64,000 nucleotides of DNA, taken from positions 32,438,001-32,502,000 of the forward strand of contig NC_084927.1 of NCBI RefSeq assembly GCF_958298935.1. Reading direction: 5' to 3'. Every line of letters begins with the position of its first letter. The first letter of the stretch is position 1. The stretch is from Phragmites australis. Lineage: Eukaryota; Streptophyta; Magnoliopsida; Poales; Poaceae. A program made the position numbers and the translations under genes. The notes under the pieces are model-generated. The model made no database searches. It worked only from the letters and a program-made list of their open reading frames with translations, and was not told the DNA's origin. Positions 21,220 to 33,469 of this stretch are shown here, piece after piece.

Positions 21220-22303
21220 TTTCCCGGCGCCCCTCGGCCGCATTGTCCCATTCAATTCAGTAGCATGTTCCGTTTTCTTCTCGCTAATTCTTTTTTATCG
21301 ATTAGCTCAGATTAGTCTTAGTCTCAGCTAAGCCGGCTGGCGTGTGCTTGCCGACGGTCAAACTGACGTGTGGAGCCGGGAACCGTTTCCCGAATTCCCG
21401 CCAAGGAAGGAGGCTGGCCCATGGCAAGAAGTAGCCGTTGGGCGTCCTAATCTCGTGGTTAGGGAGGCGTCAGTGCCGGGAAGCAAAGAACCATGTGGTG
21501 CTTCGTGGCGTTGCGGCATGTGGGGTTCCCTCCCCGTCCGCAACGGCTACTAACGCACGATCTGGCTGTCCTCCTGGCCATTGATCTTGGCCGTTCTGTA
21601 CTACCCTGTACTCTGTAGCAATCGATTCGTGTAGGGGGCCTGCTTGGCTTCTTGGGACCTTGTCTTGTATCTCATTTTACCAGAGCAACAGCTTTTGCGT
21701 CATGTGCTGTATATTTTGTCTGTACTTTGTTACCCCAATTGGTTCAGGGGGATGGATGATGGATGCTTCATGACCGTTAGCTTGTTTTGGTCTCTGCATG
21801 AGAATGATTAGTTTATGCTATCCCAGCTTTTTCTGCAATTGTTTTCTCCCCAGATAAAGAGAGGGACCCTGCCTTTTTTATTTTGTCTCGATGGATGCCA
21901 TTATTTTCTGTGGGCACTGTGTTTATTCCTGTGGGCACTTTGTCTCGATCGGATTTCTGCATGGCCATTATCGATACCCCTGTACTTGGATTGAGCCCAA
22001 GAGGTCCTGAAAACGGTCCTCACATTAGGTAGCTCCTCAATCCGATCGGGCGATCGGTGCACGGGCGCATCCGCACATGCATAATTCGCACCTGTTTATT
22101 GTTGGTATGTGCGTGGATCGTTATTCATCACGAGCTTAAAGGCGCATTGAAGCGCATGGCTTTTGCTGGTGGCACATCTGCAACAGTTCAAGATCAATGT
22201 CGGCTAAAACGGGCCATTCTCCATTTGCAATGTTGTGTGCTTGTTTCTCCTGCTGTAGCTTCTAGTGCATGTTGGATTTGCCATTACAGATCAATGTAAG
22301 CGC
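21220..22303. other. 3'UTR of the receptor kinase and intergenic DNA
   Basis: The first several hundred bases, with T-rich blocks near 21280-21300 and 21880, are the likely 3'UTR and terminator region. No gene was recognised before the LTR remnant at 22304. Confidence 0.4.
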
Positions 22304-23910
22304 TGTGACGCCCGTTTTTTCTCATCTCCCATCTTCCCCCACTTCACATAAACCGTCACCACGATCTCCGTCTCCGCAACCGCCGCCACGACCCCCGTCT
22401 CCGTAACCGCCTCCCCTGTGGCTATAAACCCTACCCTAACCCCTAACCGAGCTCTTTTTCACCTCACCGCACCCAAGCCCCCATTTTCCGTCGATTTCCC
22501 CCACATGAGAACGCTTGTTGGGTTGCTCCAGCCTCTCCCGACGCCATCCAAGCACGCGTCCATGTTCTTCGTTCGCACCTTATCATCCCCGACCACTCAT
22601 CGTCGAGTTTCAGCCACCACATAGAGCTCTAGCCGTCATCGCCGTCGTCGCCAAGCTGTTGAAGGCTACCCCAACGCAAACTCGCCCCTCAAATGGGTTC
22701 ACCGTCGTCTCCTCTCTGAGTTTCGTTGCTCATCGTCGAAGACCGGCCATCGGAGCTCAACTCCAGTGATTTTTCGGCCGAACGCCGCCGCACCAAGCCC
22801 TGCGCCATCGTTTGTGTCGCCGAGAGGAAGATGACCCAAGGTGAGCCGCCTGATTTGATTTCAACAGCTAGGATTAGATCTCACGTACCCCTTCATTTGG
22901 TCACAGTCAGCACTTCGTAATCCGACATGGTGCGTCTAGTCAGGGCCACGCAAGCCGCCATGTCATCGTTTTGTATGACGTGGTCGTCCAGTTAGCAAAT
23001 CAGAGCTGAGTCAACAGTCCCGTCAGCTAGTAACCCAGCACAACAACGCAACCACGAGACTTACATGAATACGGTCTGGCTATTTAATTAGATATCCTCC
23101 TTATTCTGTATGCACCAGTTGGTTGTTTAGTGGCATAAGATGGGGCATCTACAGTGGATAGAATCCCTGTTAGCGGTGAAACCTCAGCGAGTGTACACAA
23201 ATTAGTAGGCGCAATGTAAAGTTATTGTAGTGAGATCTCGGCTCTACAACCTGAAAGTACGAAGCAACACGGAAATCACGACTCATAGGTAAAATATGCA
23301 ACCACTACAGAGTATGTAAAACTGATATATCAACTATACTCACAGTCAAAAGCGGGCTTAAATTTCTTCATAATTAGTGAGGATCTGGGATGTTTAGTCA
23401 TGTTAGGTGGTGGTAACCCGATGAGTTGTTAGCCAGGTTGTGAGATACCTCGTGAGTTTGGTAGTCGGATGAAATTCGATGAGCTGTTTTTCTTAATGCT
23501 GATGTCATCACACATAATAAACATGACTGCTATATTTTTTTTAGTCATAGGTTATGATGGCATAGCTGTAATAAACTCGAGTCGCACTTTTTTATTTTAA
23601 GTTCTCATGTCATACTTTATCATACTTAATTGAGTATGATATATACTCACACTTGCTATTACAATAATAAATATTGTTCAGTTAAAGAAGATTGTATGAA
23701 GATTAATGAAGCTGAATACTACAAGAAAGACGAAGCGTCTTAGATCGCGTTGCTCCTAATCGATTACATGTAGTGTGCTTTGAAGCTTTTATCGTAGTTT
23801 TCTCTTTTTTTCACTACTGTTTAAAACTCTAATATTTATTTCAATAAAATTATTTTTATACAATATAATACTATTTATCACTAATAATGTCTATAATAAA
23901 ACTGATTCTA
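22304..23910 (+). mobile_element. Decayed, internally deleted copy of the 13.1 kb LTR family
   Basis: It starts TGTGACGCCCGTTTTTTCTC, like the solo LTR at 13110, and shares in the same order several landmarks: TACGGTCTGGCT (23069) near GTATGCACCA, ATCCCTGTTAGCGGTGAAAC (23164), AATCACGACTC (23274), the CGATGAG repeats and TTATCACTAATAATGTC near the end. It is about 1.2 kb shorter, contains many C-to-T type differences, and has no clear CA end or target duplication, so the right boundary is approximate. Confidence 0.75.
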
Positions 23911-24441
23911 TCACGCACTGAATACACTGAATGTGCATGGCGTCTCCGTACTAAAGATCACCAGTGCAATACCCGCGCGATCAGTTCAAAGGGTAGGGCA
24001 CGACGACTGGCACGCACTACGATTCCGCTGCTCCTTTCGATCCGACCCCCACTGTCTTCAAGCCGGTAGACCTGCTTGCAGCTCGGGATGCCACACCCTG
24101 CGCGTCTTTTAAGCATTTCTGACGCGAGCTTTTCGAAGTCAGGACCTGAAAGAGTGACACCATCAGTAGGGAGAGATTGCAACCCATGGCACCTTGTCTG
24201 CCTGATTGGCTACCATGTGATGTGTAGTCTATAAACAAACTGAAGGCATGGCACCAAGCCACCAACTACTCAATCATACAACTACCTCCTTGGAGTAGAT
24301 GCCCTCCATGGCTCCATGGCTCCATTTGCTTATCGCCGAGTAGGAAGAGCACCACGAGAGCTACTGCTACTAGTAGAATGTACTTGCCATGTGGCTGGCT
24401 GCAGGAACGGGCGGAGAGGGGAGGCCGTCGACAACAGGCAT
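23911..24441. other. Intergenic, no feature recognised
   Basis: Small ORFs on both strands show no domain. The stretch leads into the tandem duplication at 24442. Confidence 0.3.
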
Positions 24442-25095
24442 AAATTTGCTCTGCGCTCTGCAGAACGCAGTAAATTTGGCTGTCAGAATTGGAAAGGTTG
24501 GCTACTGAATTATTGGGGGAGACAGCAGTTTATGGAACGGAATGTGGTGTGCAGTACCCGCTCAGTTTTTTTATGGCGTATTATAATTTTAAAAAGTATT
24601 CAAAAATATACTTTAACTATTATTTTCTCTTTACAATATATTATCATTTGCTGCAAATTTAATATCATATTAAAAGATATATGAAATACAAATCTATGGA
24701 TATAACTTCTGTATACTAAATATCTATTATACTAATTGAATGTTCATACGTTGCAACGGAAGACGAAAATTTGCTCTGCGCTCTGCAGAACGCAGTAAAT
24801 TTGGCTGTCAGAATTGGAAAGGATGGCTACTGAATTATTGGGGGAGACAGCAGTTTATGGAACGGAATGTGATGTGCAGTACCCGCTCAGTTTTTTTATA
24901 TGGCGTATTATAATTTTAAAAAGTATTAAAATATACTTTAACTATTAATTTCTCTTTAAAATATATTATCACTTGCTGCAAATTTAATATCATATTAAAA
25001 GATATATGAAATACAAATTTATTGATATAACTTTTGTACACTAAATATCTATTATACTAGTTGAATGCTTATGTGTTGTAACGAGAGATGAAAAT
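24442..25095. repeat. Two-copy tandem duplication, 325-base unit
   Basis: The block starting AAATTTGCTCTGCGCTCTGC occurs at 24442 and again at 24767, giving a period of 325 bases. The copies remain near identical for the first 150 bases and about 90 percent alike to the end. A weaker third trace of the unit's tail (TAGTCAAATGCCCGTGCATC, about 25172) follows. Each unit has a GC-balanced head and an AT-rich tail; no ORF is conserved between the copies. Confidence 0.9.
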
Positions 25096-25610
25096 TTTCA
25101 CAAGATAATATTATTAATTAGGTGAAATATATACACAAATATCTGTCATATCCCGACATATGTTATAACAAATAGTCAAATGCCCGTGCATCGTAATGAG
25201 AGCTAAAAAATTTCAACATACTCACCGTACTTCACAAATTTGTCACATATTAACAAAAATAATTTTGCTTGCACAACTAAATTAGCATGTTATTTTGCCA
25301 AATCTCATGTTTCCTCTTGTTGTGGTGTCAATCTAGGTATTTACTTTCATCGGAGTTTAGTATGGTGCAGTTAATTTGTTTTACATTTGGGGAGTGCTAA
25401 CTTGAAAAGCAAAGCAAACTCTACTTAGGAGATGCTAACAACTCAACGTATCATCCTTTTATACAAGTTAATGTCTCAACTCAAATTTCTCATGAAAGGG
25501 CAAGATTATCAAACCATCATTTCCAAAAATATCCAATAACATCGACATTGAAAATTGCAGGTTTACTTTGACATAAACTCCTTGATAACATCTATCGGAG
25601 GGTGAACTCC
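25096..25610. other. AT-rich intergenic DNA
   Basis: Nothing beyond the degenerate third tail of the tandem unit near 25170-25215 is recognised. Confidence 0.35.
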
Positions 25611-27131
25611 TGTCGCAGGGATCCCGAGAGACCCCTTTTTAGAGATTCGGCCGGGGGGATGATCCTGGAAAAGCTTGTTTGGGAAATAAGCGGGAACGGA
25701 AACAAATGCGATGGCTGGCGGGAGATGATCGCCCTAATGCGAGAAAAAAGTGGGTGCACCGGGGTTTAGACAGGTTCGGGCCGCACGGAGGCGTAACACC
25801 CTACTCCTGTGTGAGCGCTATATTTATCCTTGAAGGGAATTCTTCAAGGATGTATCTGGTTCTAAGGGGAGAGCCGTTTACAAAGAGCTTGAGGCTCTCG
25901 TGTTCTAGCTTGGCTTGAGCTGGTTCGAGCATCTGCGTCCTCTTTTTCACACACTTTCGGTTCCTTCGGTCTTGTTCGTCGGGGGGTCCTCTCTTTTTTA
26001 GTGTTCTCCATCCTTTCCTTTTATAGGCGCGCCGATCTCAACATATCCTGAATGGGAAAGAGGGGATGCGAATGCCAAGGTGCCACGGAGAAAGGCGTAA
26101 TCATTTCATCTCGACGAAGTGACAGGGGCGGTGGAGAAATGCGGCGCGCATCCGACCACCCGCCACTGTGGAAGCCCTCGGGCGCCATAAAGGGGGCCCG
26201 CCGGGCAGCCTCAGATGTGTCCGGGGCGCCCACCCTATCTTGTTCTTCCGCCATGGCAGGGTGGCAGATGGAGCACTTCGATCTTGGCAACGTTATCCCG
26301 AGGCACCCGGATGAAACGGGACGGGACCCGTGCATTTAATGGACCCACGCCCCCCCTCCTGCCAGTGCATGGCAGGGTCTGACACTGGGGCGTGGGCAGC
26401 TGAGAATGTCAGGATGTCAGGATGTCAGGCCGCGCGTGCCTATTAAATGCGGCATTGGGCCTTTGACTGGATGACACCCTGACGACGGGACCCTTCGGGT
26501 AGTCGAATGATCTTGCGCGAACCTTCGGGGAACCGAGTCCTCGGGGGCTGCCACGTGCAGCCCCGAGCACTCTCCCCCGAGTACTTGAGTGAGTCCTTCG
26601 GGGAACCGAGTCCTCTGGGGCTGCCACGTGCAGCCCCGAGCACTCTCTCCCGAGCACTTCGGGGGACCTTCGGGGCACCGAGTCCTCGGGGGCTGCCACG
26701 TGCAGCCCCGAGCACTCTCTCCCGAGCACTTCGGTGGGACCTTCGGGGCACCGAGTCCTCGGGGCTGCCACGTGCAGCCCCGAGCACTCTCTCCCGAGCA
26801 CTTCGGTGGGACCTTCGGGGCACCGAGTCCTCAGGGGCTGCCACGTGCAGCCTCGAGCACTCTCTCCCGAGCACTTCGGTGGGACCTTCGGGGCACCGAG
26901 TCCTCGGGGGCTGCCACGTGCAGCCCCGAGTATTCTCTCCCGAGCACTTCCTTCTTGGTATTTGGGCTCTGCGGATCATCGGGGAACTAGGGTGCTCGGG
27001 AACCAGAGGCGGCGGCCTCGAGCACCTTCTCCCGGGACTTAGCTTCTTCTTACCTTGCAGGGTGGTGACATGTGGTGGATGACCGGCCTGGTCTCGGAAC
27101 TTAGGGACCCCTGGTTCTGAATACACCGACA
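25611..27131 (-). mobile_element. Candidate solo LTR, 1.5 kb, minus orientation
   Basis: On the minus strand the element would begin TGTCGGTGTATTCAGAACC (at 27131) and end with the complement of TGTCGCAGGG (at 25611), giving TG...CA ends with a 5-base inversion TGTCG/CGACA. The segment around 25765-25800 (GTTTAGACAGGTTCGGGCC) is a wording common in Gypsy-type LTRs of grasses. The candidate 5-base flanks are ACTCC and ACATC, which agree at only three positions, so the ends or the insertion age remain uncertain. It carries the 73-base minisatellite at 26513-26955. Confidence 0.65.
26513..26955. repeat. 73-base minisatellite, about six copies, each with a hairpin and a G-box
   Basis: The string CCACGTGCAG recurs at about 26551, 26624, 26696, 26768, 26841 and 26914, so the period is 72-73 bases. 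Each unit contains GGGGCTGC-CACGT-GCAGCCCC, an 8-base-pair stem with a 5-base loop, and the G-box core CACGTG. The ORFs running through it in all frames on both strands are products of the period and are not called. Confidence 0.9.
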
Positions 27132-28184
27132 ACATCACTGTAACTTGCTCTATCCAGCTCACTCTGCTTGATTGACCATTCCCACACTTACGTGTTGTTG
27201 CTCCTTGTGATCCTCTAGCAGCATTCCTGCATAATAGAATATGAGGAATGCATTTTAATAATTAATATAAAAAAGTCTTGCATTTTTTAGATAAAGATTA
27301 CAAATAAAATAAAATAAATAGTAATTGAAATTAAAGTTAGAATAGGAAAAAGAATGATCCATTTCAAATATAGTCTTAGAAAAAAATCAAATTGCCAATT
27401 TTTAATCAAAGGTTACAGTGACAAAATATTGAAGTGAGGCTAGCCACACTATTAATATGGGTCATCTTACTAGTTCATATAATTTAACTAATTATTGGTC
27501 AAACCTTACAAAGCTTAACTTTTTAAATTCTAATATGCTATATGAAAAGAAAGAGAAGAAGTAGTAAAAACTTTTCTGGAGCTATGTTGTATGGCTGACT
27601 AGTGGAATCACTTGGCAACATGTTGTTTTCTGCAAGTTGTTCGCTTTCTGCGTGGATGCAGAAGTGCTACTAATATATAAAGTTATGGATGAGCTACACA
27701 TGGAGCTACATTGTCCACGTGCTTTATTGTCACATTTTTACACCTTTACTTTTACTCTCCTTTTGTTAAGGAGAAGGAAATTCTAGAGAACGGATCCGCC
27801 TGGATGAAACCTCCATGGAACCTTGAAACTCAAAGTTTCAAACTCGAAGTCTCATTTACCACCCACGTTGCCCAGTACTTCCCCCGCCTATCACCACCCA
27901 GCAAGCTTGAATCTCAGCCACCAGTCATATCCGGCTCGAATCTCAAACAGCCCGAAGCACTTTTCGAGCCGCTACCTAAGATTGGCTCAAAAGGCCCAAC
28001 CTGCAGTTCAGGCCGGGACAGCCTGAACTTCAACCGAGCTAAGCCGGATTCAAAGAGTCAAATTTGAGCGGCGGACAGCCCAAAAACCAGGGCTGTATCC
28101 AACCCGATATCCTTGGCCCACCCAGGTTCGCATAATCTCTATCTCTAATTCTATTTCTACGAGTTTTTTGTAATTTCTAAAAAA
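27132..28184. other. Intergenic, AT-rich then mixed DNA
   Basis: No gene was recognised. An ORF at 27711-28067 (+) lacks any domain and is rich in Ser/Pro. Confidence 0.3.
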
Positions 28185-28370
28185 TAATTAAAAACATATT
28201 CGAACGAGAAGAATTACGAGACTGGACACCTAACACACTCTAAAAGGGCTGTTGCAACCCTTTAAGAGGACGGTTAGCCTTCTGAGGGTGCCACCGTAGC
28301 GGGTCCGTAGGCCTTATTGTCGTCCTATAAGGGGTGGGTAGTCCTCACCCATGAGTAGCGGTAAGTTCAA
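28185..28370. repeat. Repeat related in inverse orientation to 32880-33150
   Basis: GAATTACGAGACTGGACACC at 28210 is the near complement of AGGTGTCTAGTCCCGTAATTC at 33063, and the similarity extends through GGTGCCACC, GGTCCGTAGGCC and the GGTTAG blocks. No ends or target duplications were identified. Confidence 0.6.
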
Positions 28371-31300
28371 GTATATATTTTTATATAAAAATAAAAAAAT
28401 TCTAGAAATTATTTAAGATAAAAATAATAAAAATCTTAGAGAATATTTAAGTGAAGATATAATAAACGCATGTCAATGAAATGATAAAACTACATTTAAT
28501 GTAAGATAGAATATGTATATGAGAAGTATATATGGAGTTTAAAAATTGTTAATGGCATGTAGGTTACATTTGAGACACATACATGCTTCGGGTAATAGAT
28601 TAAAAATGATTAAAACCACTTTAAATTCAACAACTTTAACTATTAGTAGTATAAACATTACATATAAAATAACCCTTGAAGTTGTTTATGCCTTGTCTCC
28701 TGGTCCATCTATCGGTAGTCGTATTCTATGGATTTTGGTCAATATAGTGTCGGTGTATTAAAAAAATAATTAAAGTTAGGATCTCAATTATCTGCCTCAT
28801 CGTCAGAGAATTTGCAACGACGTGAAATTATTTGAGGAGTTGGTATGAAGTCATCATCGCTGGAACCAACTCATTCAGTTGTGGTGAAAGTGGTAGAAGC
28901 ATATCCTCTTGTGGTGGTTGTAGAACGATCATCTCTTTTGCGGCGGCTCGAACCACCACCTCTTTCAAAGGCGTCGAGGTCTCGAACGACCACATCTGCG
29001 TCTCCAGTTATATCTGGGTAGGCAACCGTCACCAAAGAGCAGATGCAAAAGAATAAAGTTCTTGATGGGTTTGTTCAGCAACTCTTCATCATGAGGAAAC
29101 ATATAGTACAGAAAAAGAGCATATGAAAATATAAATGTATCTTAGAAGTGTAACCTAACAAATAACGGGGACATATAATAATGGTGAACGTACTTGTGCT
29201 CCTCGTACTACTTGAAAGAACAATAATGTCATCTAGAGGGAGTTGAATATGCGTTTTTATAAAAGTTTGCCCCTTTTACCATTGGTCTAAATTTGCAGCG
29301 AAAAATAAATAAAGGATTTTTCACAAGTAAAAACTTAAACATGTTATGCTTAACTAGTGCACAATTATCCTAAATAAGTGTAAAAGTTGCAATCCTAGAG
29401 TGACAAAGATTATTCAAAATTAGCAAAAGATATGCAAGAAAACTCTAGTTGAAAATCCTGAAAATACTCTTCACTAGATAATCCAGGTTGACCCAGAACC
29501 TCCAGGTTCATAGCTGATTGTACAGTATATAGGTTAAATCTAGAAACTTCCAAGTTCAGTAGAGAAAGAACTCGAAACTAAAATTAAAGTACGTCTAAAG
29601 AGTTCTAATTCAAACCAAATAAAATTGTGTGTTCCAAGTGATGATTCCAAGTAGATTCACGAAGTACCTGGAATCAATTTCACACGAACAAGTAGATCAA
29701 GCAATATGTATAAATATTAAGCAATGACACAATAACAAGAAAATAAGAGAGGAGATATAAAATTTGTTTTATGAAGTTTAGACACCTCCTCTAAAGGTTC
29801 CTACATCTTCGTTGAAGCGCTCGATCATATTTGAGACAAGTCTCTCTCAATCATTTTTCTCTCCAAGCTTGGTCATACTTAGCTTGACTTCCACTCTTGA
29901 TTTCTTCCCTTACGGAGATAAAATCGAAACCTTCATAAACTTCCATTGCACACCACAACCTTGGGTGCTCGCTGGTGCCACCTAGCTACCTAGGAGCTAT
30001 AAGCTCCAGGAGAAACAAACGCTACACAAATTTCTCGTCGATGAACTCAAGTGCTCAAGAATAGAGTTTAGCTTACTTGCACTCAATCTTTCGATCTCTC
30101 AATCCAACTCACTTTTCTTCTCAAATCACACATTAGATCAGAGTGGGAGGGAGTTCTTTTGGCTGTAAAGATGTTCTTTTTCGTGATCTTGCATGAACAA
30201 CAAAGGATGAGAGTGAGAGGGTATATGTACTCAATCCTAAAAACTAACCGTTACACAGCTTTTTTACTAACTCGGAGTATCTGGGTTGACACTAGAATGC
30301 TTAACCGAGAACCCTGACCGGATCTCATCCTGGAGACTCCGGATAGAACACCGAACCTTGGAGTATCCGGGTGAACCTAGAGACTCCAAGTGAACTAAAG
30401 AAGGCCCAAATCGATACTCAACCCGGAGCCTCATCCGGAGGGTCTGGAACCCGAAAAATCCAGATTCCACTCGGAACCTCCGAGTTCAACATAACTACCC
30501 CTGAAAAACAACGATAACTTTTGATCCCGAAATCCAATTTTGATGATTTTGGACTCTATGGAAAGCTTATTCAGAGGGCTGCATATCCCAATTGAATTGA
30601 TGATCTCAACCACATTGGATTAAACTAGAAACACTCTAAAACCCAATTCAGATACTTTCACACTTTCTGCACCGGGTTACTTAAGCTAACTCTCACTTTG
30701 GGTTGGTTGGAAAACTCTTAAGCACTGAGATATGATGATTAGCTCTATGTTGCATCCATCTTAATAGTACGACATACCTATACTCAAATTTAATTGTAAA
30801 ATTTGTTTGAACCAATTTGAACCTTTGAATATTTTCAAGTACCACTTCTTTCTTTCATACCTTGAAAGTTGCCAACTTCTATATAATCTTCACTCTATCT
30901 CTTTTTTATTCTTCATATGATTGATGCGAGTCACCCATAGCTTCCCATGGCCTCACACGGTGTATTGGTATAAAACCTTCACTCGCTCTTCAACACCGCT
31001 TTGGTCCTTCAGCGTCAAGCCATTTACTTGCCCTTCACTAACGGATGATCCATCGCAGCCAAGTCTTGCTTGCCCTTCACCGTCTTGCCATAGAAAATCA
31101 TTTTGTATCCGACATCTTCAATAAATTCATTTTATCATATATTAAGTGTAATCTTGTTTTTCACTCTGCTAACTCTAACTCACTCTCAAGCACAAAACAT
31201 ATGAATTAGTCCATAAAACTCTATTGACAATAACATATCTTTATTTACTTGATCTCCACAAGTAACTTAGTCTTCATTCTTCAAACTTTTTCTTCTTCTT

Positions 31301-32077
31301 ATGAACATAACTAAGATCTCAATGACTTTGATGCAATTATTTTAACTCGTTGCATTTTTCAATGAATCCATATTTCATTTCTTATGCATATTCTATGGAA
31401 TAACCTAATAACAATTCTTAACATCATTGTTAGTCCATAGGTATTGTTATCACTTACTTGAGTATCACCTAGAGCTCATTGATTTTGATGCATATCTCTC
31501 CTCTATACATAACTTATGAAATATCATACTAACAATTCTTAACGACATAGTTAATCCATATGTATTGTTATTAATTACCAACACCACATATAAAAGCTAG
31601 ATGCACTTTCACCACCGAGGGTGCATAAATATGGTGTGCGCTCGCTTGCTAAAATACTTTGCTATGTCGGCTAGTTCGCATACCTTGATATATCTCTGAC
31701 GACACTCTAACAAGTGCGTCTTTAGATCCTTGGAGGTCACAAAGTTTAGCGTTCATCGTCATTCCTCTATGGTGAAACATGGACAATAGGTCATTGTCTG
31801 CCCATTTTGATATCACTTTGTTCAAGTTCTTCTCCTTGAACACATCCCTATCTTTTGCATGGGTCTCTTTCATAGTCTGTACGACTATCATTGAGGATTT
31901 AGATGTCCATGAGAAATGTCTACTTGAGGAGCCACCTATGGTGTTGTATAAGGTATCAGATGGTAGTGGTATTTTGAAAAATTGCGATGTCATGACGTTC
32001 GTATTACCCCAGCCTCCTATTTTATAAGCAAGGACCGGTGGTGTATGGACTAAGTGTAGTTATGTAATTTGCAGACA
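28371..32077. other. Repeat-like DNA without a recognisable host gene
   Basis: Between 29220 and 31600 the sequence is a decayed repeat: a block of GGAGTATC(C/T)GGGT-like motifs recurs near 30273 and 30361 among CCGGA and CCTCCGAG words, as in LTR or leader DNA of some grass retroelements, but no LTR boundaries, primer site or protein domains were found. A minus-strand ORF at 31649-31993 (114 codons) has no recognised domain and may be a fragment of a transposon protein. Confidence 0.35.
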
Positions 32078-32085
32078 GTGTATAT
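32078..32085 (+). repeat. Left 8-base target duplication (GTGTATAT) of the hAT element
   Basis: GTGTATAT precedes the element and is repeated exactly at 32701-32708. Confidence 0.85.
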
Positions 32086-32700
32086 TAAACATGGCCAAAT
32101 GGGCCGTTCGTGCCGGCCCGGCACAGGCCCGACTCGGCACGGCCCGGCTACGGCACGGTCCAAACGGCCCATCTACAGTACAGGCCATGCCGTGCCGGCC
32201 CGCGTGCCTTCCCTTCGGCCCACGGCACGGCCCGTCGGTGACCGTGCCGTGCCGGGCCGGCCCGGGCACGATTTCGGCCCGACGGCCCGGTCGGCCCGAC
32301 GGGCTGAAATAGATAAAAAATATATATAAAAAATGAAAAAATACATAAAAAAATATATAGAAAATAGATAAAAATATAAAAAATAGATAAAAATATTTAA
32401 AAATAGATAAAAAAAATATATTTAAAAATAGCTAAAAAGTTAAAAATATAAATAAAAAAATAAAAAATAGTGCTGGGCCGGACCGTGCCGGCCCGGGCTG
32501 GGCCGTGCCCGTGCCGGCCCGACTTGACCGGGCCGTGCCGTGCCGGCCCGTCGTGCCGCGCGCTCGGCCCAGGCACGGCCCGTGGTGTCGTGCCGTGCTG
32601 GCCTGGCCCATCGGTAATCGGGCCGTGCCGTGCCTGGGCCGTGCCTACAGTGCCGTGCCTCGGGCCGGCCCAGTAGACACGGCCCATTTGGACGTCTTTA
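32086..32700. mobile_element. Nonautonomous hAT element, 615 bases
   Basis: The left end TAAACATGGCCAAATGGGCC and the inverted right end TAAAGACGTCCAAATGGGCC form imperfect terminal repeats, and a perfect 8-base target duplication (GTGTATAT) flanks them, as is standard for hAT transposons. GC-rich subterminal arms full of GGCCGTGCCGGCCCG words in both orientations enclose a core made almost only of A and T (TAGATAAAAATAT repeats, about 32310-32465). No transposase ORF is present; the Gly/Pro/Arg-rich ORFs are products of the GC-rich arms. Confidence 0.92.
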
Positions 32701-32708
32701 GTGTATAT

Positions 32709-33469
32709 ATCGAATGCCTTCTTGCAGTTATCGGTCACTGGACTTTGAGTAGTTGGTAGCGTGCGATCAAATCGCTCTGAAAATATGGCTACATGCAGTT
32801 TCATTAATCTAAAAAGTTGACAGCTAGAGGTGACAGACATTTTGACTAAATTTCAACCTTTTTATAGTGGAGGAGGAAGCCGGAGGGGGCCTAACCGCCC
32901 TTTAAAAGAACGAAAGGGGGCTAACCGCTCTCTGAGAGTGTGGCAGAGCTACCCGCCTCCTCAGAGGGCAATACGGCCTATGGACCTGCTACACAGGCGC
33001 CCTCGGCGCCATGGTGGCACCTCGGGTGGATTACCGCTCTCTCACCATTTGAGAGGGCAGTAGGTGTCTAGTCCCGTAATTCTGAGATGGCAGTAGACGT
33101 CTAGTCCCGTAATTCTTCTTGTATTAGATATATATTTGTATCTTTTAGAAAATATAAAAATAAAAAACCCCTATTTTTAGGATATATAAAATACGAGTTC
33201 GTTATTACGTCACCTTTTCTCTCTATTCTCCTCTAATATAATAAAACCTCTAAAATTTGAATAGTTTATCTACTTTTGACATTTACCCTTGTCTTCCAGC
33301 CTCTCTATCTTATTATCAGCTACGAATATATGACTAATTTTACTAATAAAGATAAATAAATAAATAAAAATTAGCATATAATTTCATCCTATCTAAAATA
33401 AAACTACGACATTCTATCAACGTATTCGTTTAGAAGGCACCTATATCTCCATATGTATGTAGGCTTGTT
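32709..33469. repeat. Intergenic DNA including the inverse copy of the 28.2 kb repeat (32880-33150)
   Basis: The segment 32880-33150 matches 28185-28370 in reverse orientation. Inside it the block CAGTAG(G/A)(T/C)GTCTAGTCCCG is present twice with a 33-base period (33057 and 33090). The remaining DNA is AT-rich with no gene. Confidence 0.55.

Noticed and set aside
13110..23910. The two related LTRs as one complete retrotransposon
   Set aside because: The first LTR has its own perfect 5-base duplication, the second is much more decayed and shorter, and the DNA between holds an intact host gene, not gag-pol.
26443..27162. Long overlapping ORFs on both strands with repeating translated motifs
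   Set aside because: They are produced by the 73-base minisatellite, which is open in several frames because units of 72-73 bases lack stops.
32091..32840. ORFs in the GGCCGTGCC-rich hAT arms
   Set aside because: They arise from subterminal repeat DNA and run in both orientations.
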